From Vibrio furnissii CIP 102972 (GTDB lineage Bacteria; Pseudomonadota; Gammaproteobacteria; Enterobacterales; Vibrionaceae), in contig NZ_ACZP01000013.1 of NCBI RefSeq assembly GCF_000176175.1, forward strand, positions 620,001 to 684,000: DNA of 64,000 nt, in the 5' to 3' direction. The position numbers were made by a program, and so were the translations under genes. The stretch's first letter is position 1; each line of letters opens with the position of its first letter. The notes below the pieces were generated by a model, which did no database searches, was not told the DNA's origin, and was given only the letters and a program-made list of their open reading frames with translations. Below, in pieces: positions 1 through 8,616 of the stretch.

Positions 1-365
1 GCTTTACCGGCAGGCGAAATGCGTTTCCAAAGACGTTGTCCTAACGCCTCGAGCTTGAGGACACCAAACCACCAACGTCCCACATACAAGCCAAGCCCAA
101 TCATTAGGATCGCGGCCAGCAATCGTAACCAAACCAAAAAATGGTTGAGATCCGCAACGGCAGAAAGAGAGGCGGTTAACCCGCCAACAATGGCCCCAAA
201 CACCATGTAACTGCCAAGACGGCCGATATTATAGAATAGCAGCGGCATAGCTGGATTCGTTTGATGATTTAAGGTGAGCAGCGACCCCAAACCGCCACAC
301 ATCCCCATGCAGTGACCAGCACCCAATAAGCCAATCACAAAGGCGCCGATAAAATCGGGGCTCAT
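1..365 (-). CDS. TauE/SafE-like (DsbD-superfamily) membrane protein, partial
   Basis: The first 121 residues are present and the C-terminus lies off the left edge. The protein begins MSPDFIGAFVIGLLGAGHC and has the GHCMGMCGG motif and the hydrophobic segments typical of the sulfite-exporter TauE/SafE-like proteins that sit next to cbb3 oxidase genes. It is thought to handle metal (copper) or thiol transport during oxidase maturation, but the substrate is not known. The start codon overlaps the ccoS stop as ATGA, so it is translationally coupled and the last visible gene of the ccoHIS operon. Confidence 0.8.
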   Translation of the reverse strand, partial: MSPDFIGAFVIGLLGAGHCMGMCGGLGSLLTLNHQTNPAMPLLFYNIGRLGSYMVFGAIVGGLTASLSAVADLNHFLVWLRLLAAILMIGLGLYVGRWWFGVLKLEALGQRLWKRISPAGK

Positions 366-535
366 TGTTTATCCTTACCGGATTGATCGGCGTGCTCATC
401 ATCTTCAAACAAAATGTTGTGCCCCTGACGCTCCAGATCCTCAAACTGCTCGCTTTTCACTGCCCACAAAAAAATGGCAACAGCGACACACACAAGCACA
501 ATCGCAATCGGGATCAGAATATAGAGGCTTTCCAT
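362..535 (-). CDS. ccoS: cbb3-type cytochrome oxidase assembly protein CcoS
   Basis: A 57-residue protein starting MESLYILIPIAIVLVC: one N-terminal membrane span, then a short acidic tail (GHNILFEDDEHAD) typical of CcoS. CcoS is needed to insert heme and copper into the CcoN subunit of cbb3 oxidase. The start codon directly follows the ccoI stop codon and the stop overlaps the next gene as ATGA, which fits a tightly coupled operon. Size and sequence agree with the family, whose members are around 50-70 residues. Confidence 0.9.
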   Translation of the reverse strand: MESLYILIPIAIVLVCVAVAIFLWAVKSEQFEDLERQGHNILFEDDEHADQSGKDKQ

Positions 536-2920
536 TTACTTACCTTGTTCTTTCAACAAACGAAGAGAGTTGGATACTACTATAATTGAGCTGGCAGACA
601 TACCCACCACCGCCACATAGGGTGCAACTAATCCCGCCACCGCCAAAGGTAAAATCAGCAAGTTGTAGCCCAAAGACCACGCAAGATTTTCACGAATAAT
701 ACGTCGAGTTTTCAGCGCTAACGTGCGAGCCTCTAACAATTTATCCAACCTATCACCAAGTAAAACCATGTCGGCCGACGCTTTCGCGACGTCAGTGCCG
801 CCACCCATCGCCACAGAAATGTGCGCGCCAGCAAGCGTCGGCGCATCGTTAATGCCATCGCCAACCATCATGGTGATATCTTGGGTATTGATTTGATTCA
901 AGTACGCCAGTTTATCTTCTGGTTTGGCCTGAGCAACCACATGATCAATGCCCATCTGACGAGCGACGGTTTGCGCGTTTACTTCAGAATCGCCGGTCAA
1001 CAAGGTAATTTTGATGCCAGCATCGTGAAATTTGTCGATAAATGTTTTTGCTTCTTTTCGTATTGGGTCTTGGTAATGGAAGGTCGCAACATGGTCACCG
1101 TCAACCGCGAGATAAATGGCGTTCACTTCACCTTGGTGACTGTCATCCAATACAAATTGCGCGCTACCGATCTTCACGTCATGTGTTCCGTGTCGGCCCA
1201 CAACACCAGAGCCAATCACGTTCCGTACTTGCTCTACAGCAAACGTTGTATCAGCATACGGTCTGAATGCCTTGGCAATGGGATGATTCGCGTGTTGTTC
1301 CAACGACGCTGCGAGCGCCAAACATTGTTTTTCCGTCCACGACGAATGAAGAACCACTTGGCCGATTTCGATATTACCATGCGTCAAGGTGCCCGTTTTA
1401 TCGATCACCAAGTGATGGACCTTACACAACGTTTCAAACACGTGGCTCTTGCGAAGCAAAATCCCGAAGCTCCCCATGCGTGACGTGGCACACGTGAGCG
1501 CCGTCGGAGTGGCCAAAGAGAGTGCACAAGGGCAGGTGGCGACCAAAACAGACAACATGATCCAAAACGCATCATCTGGCTTTGCTTCATGCCAATAGAA
1601 CCATGTCCCGGCGGCAATAATCAAAATGACTGCAACAAAATAACGCGCCACAACGTCTGCCACTTCAGCAATACGAGGTTTGGAGGACTGGGCATCATCT
1701 TGAAGACGTACGATATTGGAGATGACCGAATCGGCTTTCGATGCCGTCACTTCCAGCTCAAACGCCTCTTCTCCATTGAGGGTACCCGCAAATACCGCAT
1801 CGCCAACACTTTTAACCACTGGTAGCGATTCACCCGTTAACATGGACTCATCGACATGGACGCGCCCCTGTCGAATATGACCATCAGCAGGAATATGTTC
1901 CCCAGGAAGCACTCGAATTCGATCGCCCAATTGCAGCGTTTTCACTGGCACTTGCTGACCATCGAGCGTGGTAGCAATCGCCGGGATCAGTTTGAGTAAA
2001 TTACCGCTGGCCGCCGCCGCTTTACGGCGTGCTCGCATCTCAAGAAAACGTCCAACCAACAGGAAGAATGTGAACATGGAGATGGATTCGAAAAAGACTT
2101 CGCCTTGTTGGGTCACCGTTGCAACCAAACTCGCCACATAGGCAAAGATCAGCGCAATTGACACCGGAACGTCCATGCCAAGCGTTCGACCTTTAATACT
2201 GCGCCACGCGTTAAAGTAAAATGGCAATGCCGAGTAGAGCAGAACGGGGGTCGCGAAGATCAAACTGACCCAGCGAAAATAGTTTTTAAACTCCGTGTCC
2301 AAATCGCCGAAGGCTTCGAGATACAACGCGACAGCCAACATCATCACTTGCATTGTGGCAAGGCCCGCAATGCCGAGACGATAAAGGTATTGCTTCATCG
2401 TCTTGTGGTAAAACGCTTCATGTTGGTCTGCTTCAAATGGCGCAGCTTTGTATCCCAGTTTGTGGATTTGGCTGAGAATCTCGCTTAATTTGGCTTTGGA
2501 TTTATCCCAACTCAGCAGCGCACGGTTGGTGGTGGTGTTAACACGAATCGAAAGCACGCCGGGTTCGTTAGCCAATTGCTTTTCAATGAGCCAAGCACAC
2601 GCAGCACAAGACACGCCATCAAGTGACAATGTCACTTCACTGCAATCTCCTTGATTGCGCACAAACTCGGCTTGAACATCGGAATTGTCGTAATGAATGA
2701 GCGATTTCAGTTGCTCAGGTACCAACTCCACTTTTTCAGCGGGTGCCGTGCGAAATTGGTAGTAGGAGACAAGGCCGTTTTCAACGATGGTCTGCGCCAC
2801 CGTCTGACATCCAGGACAACACATTTCTCGGTCTTCTCCGAGAATTTCGACTTTAAAATCCGTGTTGGCTGGGACATCTTCACCGCAGTGATAACACGCT
2901 GTCGTCATGGCATTAATCAT
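536..2920 (-). CDS. ccoI: Copper-exporting P1B-type ATPase CcoI (cbb3 oxidase maturation)
   Basis: A 794-residue heavy-metal P-type ATPase. In order it shows an N-terminal cysteine cluster (CYHCGED and CPGC), an HMA domain with CAACAW near residue 106, a TGES actuator loop near 363, the membrane metal site CPC near 463, the phosphorylation motif DKTGTLT near 507, an HP motif, and GDGINDAP near 690. CcoI/FixI pumps copper to the periplasm for the CuB centre of cbb3 oxidase. The ATG used here overlaps the ccoH end by 8 bp. A second ATG four codons in (2908) lies just after the ccoH stop and is an alternative. Neither has a clear Shine-Dalgarno sequence, suggesting coupling to ccoH. A perfect matS site is embedded in the gene. 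Confidence 0.95.
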   Translation of the reverse strand: MINAMTTACYHCGEDVPANTDFKVEILGEDREMCCPGCQTVAQTIVENGLVSYYQFRTAPAEKVELVPEQLKSLIHYDNSDVQAEFVRNQGDCSEVTLSLDGVSCAACAWLIEKQLANEPGVLSIRVNTTTNRALLSWDKSKAKLSEILSQIHKLGYKAAPFEADQHEAFYHKTMKQYLYRLGIAGLATMQVMMLAVALYLEAFGDLDTEFKNYFRWVSLIFATPVLLYSALPFYFNAWRSIKGRTLGMDVPVSIALIFAYVASLVATVTQQGEVFFESISMFTFFLLVGRFLEMRARRKAAAASGNLLKLIPAIATTLDGQQVPVKTLQLGDRIRVLPGEHIPADGHIRQGRVHVDESMLTGESLPVVKSVGDAVFAGTLNGEEAFELEVTASKADSVISNIVRLQDDAQSSKPRIAEVADVVARYFVAVILIIAAGTWFYWHEAKPDDAFWIMLSVLVATCPCALSLATPTALTCATSRMGSFGILLRKSHVFETLCKVHHLVIDKTGTLTHGNIEIGQVVLHSSWTEKQCLALAASLEQHANHPIAKAFRPYADTTFAVEQVRNVIGSGVVGRHGTHDVKIGSAQFVLDDSHQGEVNAIYLAVDGDHVATFHYQDPIRKEAKTFIDKFHDAGIKITLLTGDSEVNAQTVARQMGIDHVVAQAKPEDKLAYLNQINTQDITMMVGDGINDAPTLAGAHISVAMGGGTDVAKASADMVLLGDRLDKLLEARTLALKTRRIIRENLAWSLGYNLLILPLAVAGLVAPYVAVVGMSASSIIVVSNSLRLLKEQGK
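2623..2635. other. matS site (MatP binding site), perfect match
   Basis: GTGACAATGTCAC fits the palindromic MatP consensus GTGACRNYGTCAC at every position. It lies inside ccoI. MatP, encoded at 12.9 kb in this window, binds such sites to organise the Ter macrodomain around dif. Two further perfect sites occur at 39541 and 46486. Confidence 0.85.
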
Positions 2921-3395
2921 TCATCAGGCGAGTTGGAGACTCAGAAGGGAACGTGACTCGGCCTTGAACCAACCATTCGCTATTGTGAGGCGTCAATTCA
3001 ATAAACCAAGGGCCTTGAAGTTCGTTATCGCGCACAATTCGATAACGGCCTTTTGCATCCGCGGTTAATAGCATGGAGAAATCACGATCAGGGAGCGTGC
3101 GATGTGCAAACATGGCCTGAACGGCCGGGTAGTGCCCAAGCTTACCTTTATCCAACTCAATCACAATGTCATTCCCGTCAGAATAGACCGACGCGTTGAG
3201 ACCGAGCTCTTTGGCCACATGAATTTTCGACAAATCGATATTAATGCCTTTGCCTTTTTTATAGTAATCCTCCGTCACCAAGGATACTGAGTTATTGGAA
3301 AACACGATGACAGTGATGATTGTCCAGACAACGACCGTAAGCGGAAGAATAATCAGAAACCACGGCCAGAATTGTTTATACCAAGGCTTTACCAT
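2913..3395 (-). CDS. ccoH: cbb3 oxidase assembly protein CcoH (FixH family)
   Basis: 160 residues beginning [20 protein letters not shown]: a single N-terminal membrane anchor, then a periplasmic domain with the [18 protein letters not shown] motif of FixH/CcoH. CcoH helps assemble or stabilise the CcoN/CcoP complex. It is the first gene of the ccoHIS block, separated from ccoP by a gap that holds a hairpin. No ccoG lies between ccoP and ccoH, which I recall is also the case in V. cholerae. Confidence 0.9.
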   Translation of the reverse strand: MVKPWYKQFWPWFLIILPLTVVVWTIITVIVFSNNSVSLVTEDYYKKGKGINIDLSKIHVAKELGLNASVYSDGNDIVIELDKGKLGHYPAVQAMFAHRTLPDRDFSMLLTADAKGRYRIVRDNELQGPWFIELTPHNSEWLVQGRVTFPSESPTRLMND

Positions 3396-3442
3396 AAAAA
3401 AGTTCTCTACAACAAATAAGAAGGCTCTAACTTAAGAGAAAG

Positions 3443-3466
3443 ACAGCCCCTTTGAAAAGGGGCTGT
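3443..3466 (-). terminator. Stem-loop between ccoP and ccoH
   Basis: A perfect 10-bp stem (ACAGCCCCTT / AAGGGGCTGT) with loop TGAA directly downstream of ccoP. The U-tract on the minus strand is weak (CTTTCTCTTAAG), so it may act as a partial terminator or mRNA 3'-end stabiliser that lets ccoHIS be expressed below ccoNOQP. Confidence 0.6.
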
Positions 3467-3480
3467 TATTGGACTGTTAC

Positions 3481-4458
3481 TTATTTTTCTGAATTGCTCA
3501 GGCTCCAGACATAAGCCGCAACCAGTTGCACCTTGTCTTCACCGAGGATATCAATCCATGCTGGCATCACACCTGAGCGGCCGTTCGATACAGTCTCAGT
3601 GACCGCAGCGCGTGAATCGCCAAACAGCCAGTCTTGGTCTGTCAGGTCTGGGGCACCCACAGCTGGGTTACCTTTACCGTCAGTACCGTGACACGCGGCA
3701 CACACAACAAAGCGTGCTTTACCCGCTTCAGCTTCACGAGCGTTCACAGAACGACCCGATAAGCTCAGAGCATAGCTCACGACTTCCTGAACGCCTTGTT
3801 CACCCAGCGCATCTTTCCATGCAGGCATTTGACCAATACGTCCGTGACGAATTGTCGTCACGATAGCATCAGGTTCACCGCCATACAGCCACGCATTGTC
3901 AGTTAGGTTAGGGAACCCCTTCTGACCACGCGCATCTGAACCGTGACACTGAGAACAGTTTTGTAAGAACAAACGCTGTCCAACTTTTAGTGCATCGGAA
4001 TCGGCTGCAATTTCAGGAATAGGGCGCAGATCTGAGCCGCCATCTTTGTAAGCCAGACGTTTGAATGCTTCACCAAAATAGGTGTCTGCATCGTCGAGTT
4101 CTTTCGCGTATTGCACCAGTGTTTTGTTATCCTGAGCAGCCGCAATCGAGGCTTTTGATTCTTCCAGTGAGCGAACTCGCTGGTCAGAACTTTGCCAACC
4201 CAACACGCCCTTAAAGTTACCCAGACCCGGGTAAAGGGTCAGGTAGACCGCCGCAAAAATGAATGTACTTACAAATAGATAAGTCCACCATTTTGGCAAT
4301 GGGTTGTTGATTTCGCGAATACCATCGTACTCGTGGCCCATGTCTACGCCTTCTTCCACGCCCATTTTGTCTTTCAGACACCAAAAGAGCAGGAAAGCAC
4401 AGCCGAACAGGGTTCCAAGTGTGATGACGGTAATCCATAGACTCCAGAATGTTGTCAT
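3481..4458 (-). CDS. ccoP: cbb3 oxidase diheme cytochrome c subunit CcoP
   Basis: 325 residues: an N-terminal membrane helix, a second hydrophobic segment after NPLPKWWTYLF, then two cytochrome c domains with CSQCH near residue 169 and CAACH near residue 254. CcoP passes electrons from the bc1 complex or soluble cytochromes to CcoO and CcoN. The start overlaps the ccoQ stop by one base (TAATG), so translation is coupled. Length and motif order are standard for the family. Confidence 0.97.
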   Translation of the reverse strand: MTTFWSLWITVITLGTLFGCAFLLFWCLKDKMGVEEGVDMGHEYDGIREINNPLPKWWTYLFVSTFIFAAVYLTLYPGLGNFKGVLGWQSSDQRVRSLEESKASIAAAQDNKTLVQYAKELDDADTYFGEAFKRLAYKDGGSDLRPIPEIAADSDALKVGQRLFLQNCSQCHGSDARGQKGFPNLTDNAWLYGGEPDAIVTTIRHGRIGQMPAWKDALGEQGVQEVVSYALSLSGRSVNAREAEAGKARFVVCAACHGTDGKGNPAVGAPDLTDQDWLFGDSRAAVTETVSNGRSGVMPAWIDILGEDKVQLVAAYVWSLSNSEK

Positions 4459-4631
4459 TACTTAGTCACTCCTTGTTTTTTTGAGGGCGCTTGCTGTTCG
4501 TCAGCAAAAATCAAATTGGCAGCCTCATCAAAGCGAGCTTTACGTTTCTTGCCGTATGCCCACCAAACAACGCCAATAAAGCAGACGAAAAGCACTATGG
4601 TCCAAATACTGTGAATAGTACCGATATCCAT
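4458..4631 (-). CDS. ccoQ: cbb3 oxidase small subunit CcoQ (FixQ)
   Basis: A 57-residue protein starting MDIGTIHSIWTIVLFVCFIG: one membrane helix followed by WWAYGKKRKARFDEAA, the CcoQ/FixQ signature. CcoQ stabilises the oxidase complex. It sits between ccoO and ccoP, with a one-base stop/start overlap with ccoP. Confidence 0.95.
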   Translation of the reverse strand: MDIGTIHSIWTIVLFVCFIGVVWWAYGKKRKARFDEAANLIFADEQQAPSKKQGVTK

Positions 4632-4642
4632 AATTACCCCTG

Positions 4643-5263
4643 TTATTTCATTGCATGACCAATAGACTGAAGGTAAGAGATAATGGCATCCATCTCCGTT
4701 TTACCTTCCACATCTTTTGTCGCATTCGCGATTTGTTCATCAGTGTATGGCACACCAAATTTGTCACGGAACAGCTCAAGTTTTTGTTGAGTGTATTTTC
4801 CATCAAGGACATTTTCAGCGAGCCACGGGAAGCCTGGCATGTTTGATTCTGGAACCAGCTCACGAGGATTCATCAAGTGAACACGGTGCCATTCATCAGA
4901 ATAACGGCCGCCAACACGAGCGAGATCCGGACCAGTACGCTTAGAACCCCATAAGAATGGGTGTTCCCACACACTTTCTCCGGCAACAGAGTAGTGACCA
5001 TAACGTTCAGTTTCAGAACGGAATGGACGCACCATTTGGCTGTGACAGACGTTACATCCTTCGCGAATGTAGATATCACGACCTTCCAGTTGCAATGCCG
5101 TGTAAGGCTTCAGGTTTTCAACCGGCTCAGTTGTTTGCTTTTGGAAAATCAACGGTGTGATTTCAACCAACGCGCCCCAACTGATCGCAAAAACGATGAA
5201 AATAGCCAACAAACCGACATTACGCTCAATGATTTCGTGGCGATTATTAGAATTATTACTCAT
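4643..5263 (-). CDS. ccoO: cbb3 oxidase monoheme cytochrome c subunit CcoO
   Basis: 206 residues with one N-terminal membrane helix ([18 protein letters not shown]) and a single heme-binding motif [12 protein letters not shown] near residue 71. It contains the conserved [24 protein letters not shown] and LMNPRE motifs of CcoO. It is the electron-entry subunit next to CcoN, 12 bp downstream of ccoN. Confidence 0.97.
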   Translation of the reverse strand: MSNNSNNRHEIIERNVGLLAIFIVFAISWGALVEITPLIFQKQTTEPVENLKPYTALQLEGRDIYIREGCNVCHSQMVRPFRSETERYGHYSVAGESVWEHPFLWGSKRTGPDLARVGGRYSDEWHRVHLMNPRELVPESNMPGFPWLAENVLDGKYTQQKLELFRDKFGVPYTDEQIANATKDVEGKTEMDAIISYLQSIGHAMK

Positions 5264-5275
5264 TCCTCAATCTCC

Positions 5276-6709
5276 TTAAGCCGGTTGTTGGATAGCTTTC
5301 AAGCTATGTTTTGGTGCAGCAATGGTCTTATACGCGTTGTATGCCATCAGGAACATGCCCGACAGGAAGATGAAACCACCGATGAAACGAACGGTATAGA
5401 ACGGATAAGACGCCTGAACTGATTCGACAAAGCTGTAAGTCAATGTACCGTCAGAGTTTACGGCACGCCACATCAGGCCTTGCATCACACCAGAAATCCA
5501 CATCGCAACGATGTACAGCACTGTACCGATGGTTGCCAACCAGAAATGGGCATTCACCAGACTCATGGAGTACATGCGCTCTTGACCAAAGAGGCGAGGA
5601 ATTAGGTGGTAAACCGAACCGATAGAGACCATCGCAACCCAACCCAGCGCACCAGAGTGAACGTGACCAATCGTCCAGTCGGTGTAGTGAGAAAGTGCGT
5701 TCACTGTCTTGATCGACATCATCGGGCCTTCGAAGGTCGACATGCCGTAGAAAGACAGAGAAACGATCAGGAATCGAAGAATTGGGTCATAGCGCAGTTT
5801 GTGCCATGCACCTGATAGCGTCATGATACCGTTGATCATGCCACCCCAAGATGGTGCGAACAGAACCAAAGACATCACCATACCCAACGACTGAGTCCAG
5901 TCAGGTAGCGCTGTATAGTGAAGGTGGTGTGGACCCGCCCAAATATACAAAGAGATCAGTGCCCAGAAGTGAACGATTGACAGACGGTAAGAGTAAACTG
6001 GACGTTCAGCTTGCTTAGGGACGAAGTAGTACATCATACCTAGGAAGCCGGCGGTCAGAAGGAAACCAACTGCGTTATGGCCGTACCACCACTGAACCAT
6101 GGCATCCACCGCACCAGAATAAATCGAGTACGATTTCCCCATAGAAACAGGGATTGCCATGCTGTTCACGATATGAAGAACTGCGACGGTGAGAATAAAC
6201 GCACCGAAGAACCAGTTTGCTACATAAATATGAGACGTCTTACGTTTCACCAGCGTTCCAAAGAACACCACGGCGTAAGAAACCCATACAAGAGCAATCG
6301 CGATATCAATCGGCCATTCCAATTCCGCGTATTCTTTACCTGAGGTGTAACCCAAAGGCAGAGAAATAGCGGCAGAAACGATTATCGCTTGCCATCCCCA
6401 AAAGGTGAATGGGACGAGCGGGCCACCAAAGAGACGAGTTTGACAGGTACGCTGCACAACATAATAAGATGTTGCAAACAGTGCACTGGTACCAAACGCA
6501 AAAATTACCGCATTTGTATGCAGAGGACGTAAGCGACTATACGTCAGCCACGGCGTATCAAAGTTGAGCTGTGGCCATACTAATTGAGCGGCAATCAAAA
6601 CACCAACACCCATACCGACAATACCCCAGAGAATAGTCACCAAGGTAAATTGACGGACGACTGTATAGTTATAGTTTTGTTCAAGCTGCTTTTCTTGGCT
6701 CATTTGCAT
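5276..6709 (-). CDS. ccoN: cbb3 oxidase catalytic subunit CcoN
   Basis: 477 residues with about twelve membrane helices: the heme-copper oxidase subunit I that reduces oxygen in microaerobic respiration. Conserved pieces include [14 protein letters not shown] (heme ligand histidine), YGHNAVGF with the CuB histidine, [15 protein letters not shown], and [17 protein letters not shown] with heme ligands. The first ATG is very close to GGAAG; the ATG two codons in (6703) is spaced 7 nt from it and may be the real start. First gene of the operon. No clear FNR box was seen in the divergent upstream gap. Confidence 0.97.
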   Translation of the reverse strand: MQMSQEKQLEQNYNYTVVRQFTLVTILWGIVGMGVGVLIAAQLVWPQLNFDTPWLTYSRLRPLHTNAVIFAFGTSALFATSYYVVQRTCQTRLFGGPLVPFTFWGWQAIIVSAAISLPLGYTSGKEYAELEWPIDIAIALVWVSYAVVFFGTLVKRKTSHIYVANWFFGAFILTVAVLHIVNSMAIPVSMGKSYSIYSGAVDAMVQWWYGHNAVGFLLTAGFLGMMYYFVPKQAERPVYSYRLSIVHFWALISLYIWAGPHHLHYTALPDWTQSLGMVMSLVLFAPSWGGMINGIMTLSGAWHKLRYDPILRFLIVSLSFYGMSTFEGPMMSIKTVNALSHYTDWTIGHVHSGALGWVAMVSIGSVYHLIPRLFGQERMYSMSLVNAHFWLATIGTVLYIVAMWISGVMQGLMWRAVNSDGTLTYSFVESVQASYPFYTVRFIGGFIFLSGMFLMAYNAYKTIAAPKHSLKAIQQPA

Positions 6710-6746
6710 GCTTCCAATGTCTAATTAACTACACTTTACTTCCAAC

Positions 6747-6760
6747 ACGACACATGTCGT
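6747..6760. promoter_or_regulatory. Inverted repeat upstream of ccoN
   Basis: ACGACA-CA-TGTCGT is a perfect 6-bp inverted repeat with a 2-bp spacer, 38 bp upstream of the ccoN start codon in the gap shared with the divergent gene at 6962. The position suits an operator, but I do not match it to a known regulator (it is not an FNR box, TTGAT-N4-ATCAA). Confidence 0.35.
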
Positions 6761-6961
6761 AATGCCACCCAAGTTCACAATAAAAATTAATGTCTTTTCA
6801 TAACGTTAATCCTATTGCTGACTTTATAAAAAAGTGGCATTTTCAGGCCACAACTATACTGCAATTAACAATTCAATGACAGTGTAGTAACCTTACTATC
6901 CATCTGGATTTGACCTTTTATTTCAAAACTTTGAAGTTTGTTACATGGGGAACACAAAGAC

Positions 6962-7318
6962 ATGGCGGCTGAAAAGCTAACCAAACATAGACTTGCTCAA
7001 ATAATCATCACCTTAGCTGTGCTCGTGATCGCTTTTTTTTGGCGCACGATCACATATCGTGATGTACCAACACAGGAATGCATTCCACAACCAAAATGTT
7101 CTTTATTTGTGAATGGACAAAAATTAACTGTAACAAAAAGTGAAGAGTTCCCAGGCGTGTATATAATTCGTCCAATCCCCGTGGAATGGCGCTTAGAATC
7201 GGATGATGAATTGATTCGAGAAGGCGAAAGTGTGCAGCTCAAGGTGATTCGCAACAACTCAAAAACAAATAGCACGATTAATATTAATGACTCGGTAAAC
7301 ATTAATATTAATGATTAA
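6962..7318 (+). CDS. Small membrane-anchored protein, DUF3319-like
   Basis: 118 residues from the ATG: one N-terminal membrane helix (LAQIIITLAVLVIAFFW), then a probable periplasmic domain with two cysteines (CIPQPKC). Vibrio genomes carry such a protein between ccoN and the FIST gene; I recall the family as DUF3319, function unknown. GGGGAA lies 9-10 nt before the ATG; a TTG eight codons earlier is a weaker alternative. The tail repeats ININD twice, encoded by two copies of a 12-bp palindrome. Confidence 0.65.
   Translation: MAAEKLTKHRLAQIIITLAVLVIAFFWRTITYRDVPTQECIPQPKCSLFVNGQKLTVTKSEEFPGVYIIRPIPVEWRLESDDELIREGESVQLKVIRNNSKTNSTININDSVNININD
7277..7314 (+). repeat. Two copies of ATTAATATTAATGA, 24 bp apart
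   Basis: The 14-bp unit occurs at 7277 and 7301. Its core ATTAATATTAAT is a perfect palindrome. Both copies are in frame and encode ININD at the end of the preceding protein. They lie 115-152 bp upstream of the NosP-like gene start and could also be a binding site. Confidence 0.6.
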
Positions 7319-7428
7319 TAAGGTCGTATAATTTGCGAGACAGCGTTCATTAAGTTAAGAGAAAAAATTTAATATCGCCTCAAGTTAATGTATAAAGATT
7401 GAAGAATTTTTTTAACTTATATTCGCAT

Positions 7429-8616
7429 ATGCGATTGATAACGACTTTTACTCAATCTTCTGATCTCATCAATGCTATTCATCAACTGAGAGAGTCCCTA
7501 ATATTAAAGGGGCTTTCTAGTGTTGTTCTCTATTATACTGACGAATATCCTATAGAGACATTATTCACGCTATTTAAGACAGCATTTCCTAATATTCCTT
7601 TTATTGGGTGTTCATCGTGTAAAGGCGTGATGACTGAAAAAGGTTATCATGCCGGCCCAGTCATCGCCGCCATGGGGATTTACGATTCAAACCAGAGCGC
7701 GTACGGAACCGGATTGATTGCATTGGATGAAGGCCAAGACTTTCGAAAATCCACTCGCAAAGCGATTCAACAAGCACTGCGTTCTGCAGGTAGAATTGGC
7801 GAAGTTCCAAGTCTGATTGTGCTTCATGCAACCCCCGGTCATGAAGAGCTGTTTATCGATGAAATTGACGATACGTTCGGGACTCAAATCCCCATCATCG
7901 GGGGCAGTGCAGCAGACAATTATATTCAAAAGCAGTGGTCAAGCATGACGGAGCAAGGCTGGATTCAACGTGGCATTGCGATTGAGCTCTTTTTCCCATC
8001 TAAGCCGCTGACCACTGGATTTAGCGCAGGCTATTCACCCACCGAATTTGTTGGCACAGTCACGAAAGCATCCGGACGTTTTATCCATGAAATCGATGGC
8101 GAGCCGGCTAAACAAATCTACAAAGAGTGGATCAGTGATCACTCCAGCGTCCAAATATCAGAACATTATCTCTTTCACCACGTCACTCGCTTTCCACTTG
8201 GCCGCGTTGCTGGGCACATTCATCAGCAGCCGTATTACAAACTATCTCATCCAGTGCGCATGACACGCAGCGGATCGATGGAGATGTTTACCGCTGCTGT
8301 TGAAGGCGAAACCGTCACGTTGATGACCGGATCCAGAGAGCAACTGATCAATCGAGCATCTCGAGTTGTAAAAGAGGCCAATACCCAGAATTATCATGAG
8401 TCACAACTACTTGGCTCAATCATCATCTATTGCGCCGGTTCAATGTTGCGCCTTGGCGAAGATATTCTCGAAGTGCAACGCCAATTAAAATCCCAAATGA
8501 ACAATCAACCGTTTATTTGTCCCTTTACCTTCGGTGAACAAGGGCGTTTCATCGGTGGCGAGAACGCACACGGGAACTTGATGATCTCGTCAGTCCTATT
8601 CTATGAGTCTGAGTAA
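7429..8616 (+). CDS. nosP: FIST-domain sensor protein, NosP-like
   Basis: 395 residues from the ATG encoding MRLITTFTQSSDL. FIST_N features include PFIGCSSCKGVMTEKGYH and PIIGGSAADNY; the FIST_C half ends in CPFTFGEQGRFI, typical of the family. In V. cholerae the equivalent protein next to VpsS has been reported as a heme-binding nitric-oxide sensor (NosP) that controls the kinase; heme binding here is inferred from family and context. The gene overlaps the kinase gene by 14 bp. A TTG ten codons upstream is an alternative start; neither start has a strong Shine-Dalgarno sequence. Confidence 0.85.
   Translation: MRLITTFTQSSDLINAIHQLRESLILKGLSSVVLYYTDEYPIETLFTLFKTAFPNIPFIGCSSCKGVMTEKGYHAGPVIAAMGIYDSNQSAYGTGLIALDEGQDFRKSTRKAIQQALRSAGRIGEVPSLIVLHATPGHEELFIDEIDDTFGTQIPIIGGSAADNYIQKQWSSMTEQGWIQRGIAIELFFPSKPLTTGFSAGYSPTEFVGTVTKASGRFIHEIDGEPAKQIYKEWISDHSSVQISEHYLFHHVTRFPLGRVAGHIHQQPYYKLSHPVRMTRSGSMEMFTAAVEGETVTLMTGSREQLINRASRVVKEANTQNYHESQLLGSIIIYCAGSMLRLGEDILEVQRQLKSQMNNQPFICPFTFGEQGRFIGGENAHGNLMISSVLFYESE

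Noticed and set aside
821-1483. Long plus-strand reading frame of 220 codons
   Set aside because: It lies antisense within ccoI, which has a full set of P-type ATPase motifs. No ribosome-binding site or recognisable protein.
6710-6961. FNR box expected for ccoN
   Set aside because: No TTGAT-N4-ATCAA with acceptable matches was seen on either strand in the gap, so none is reported.
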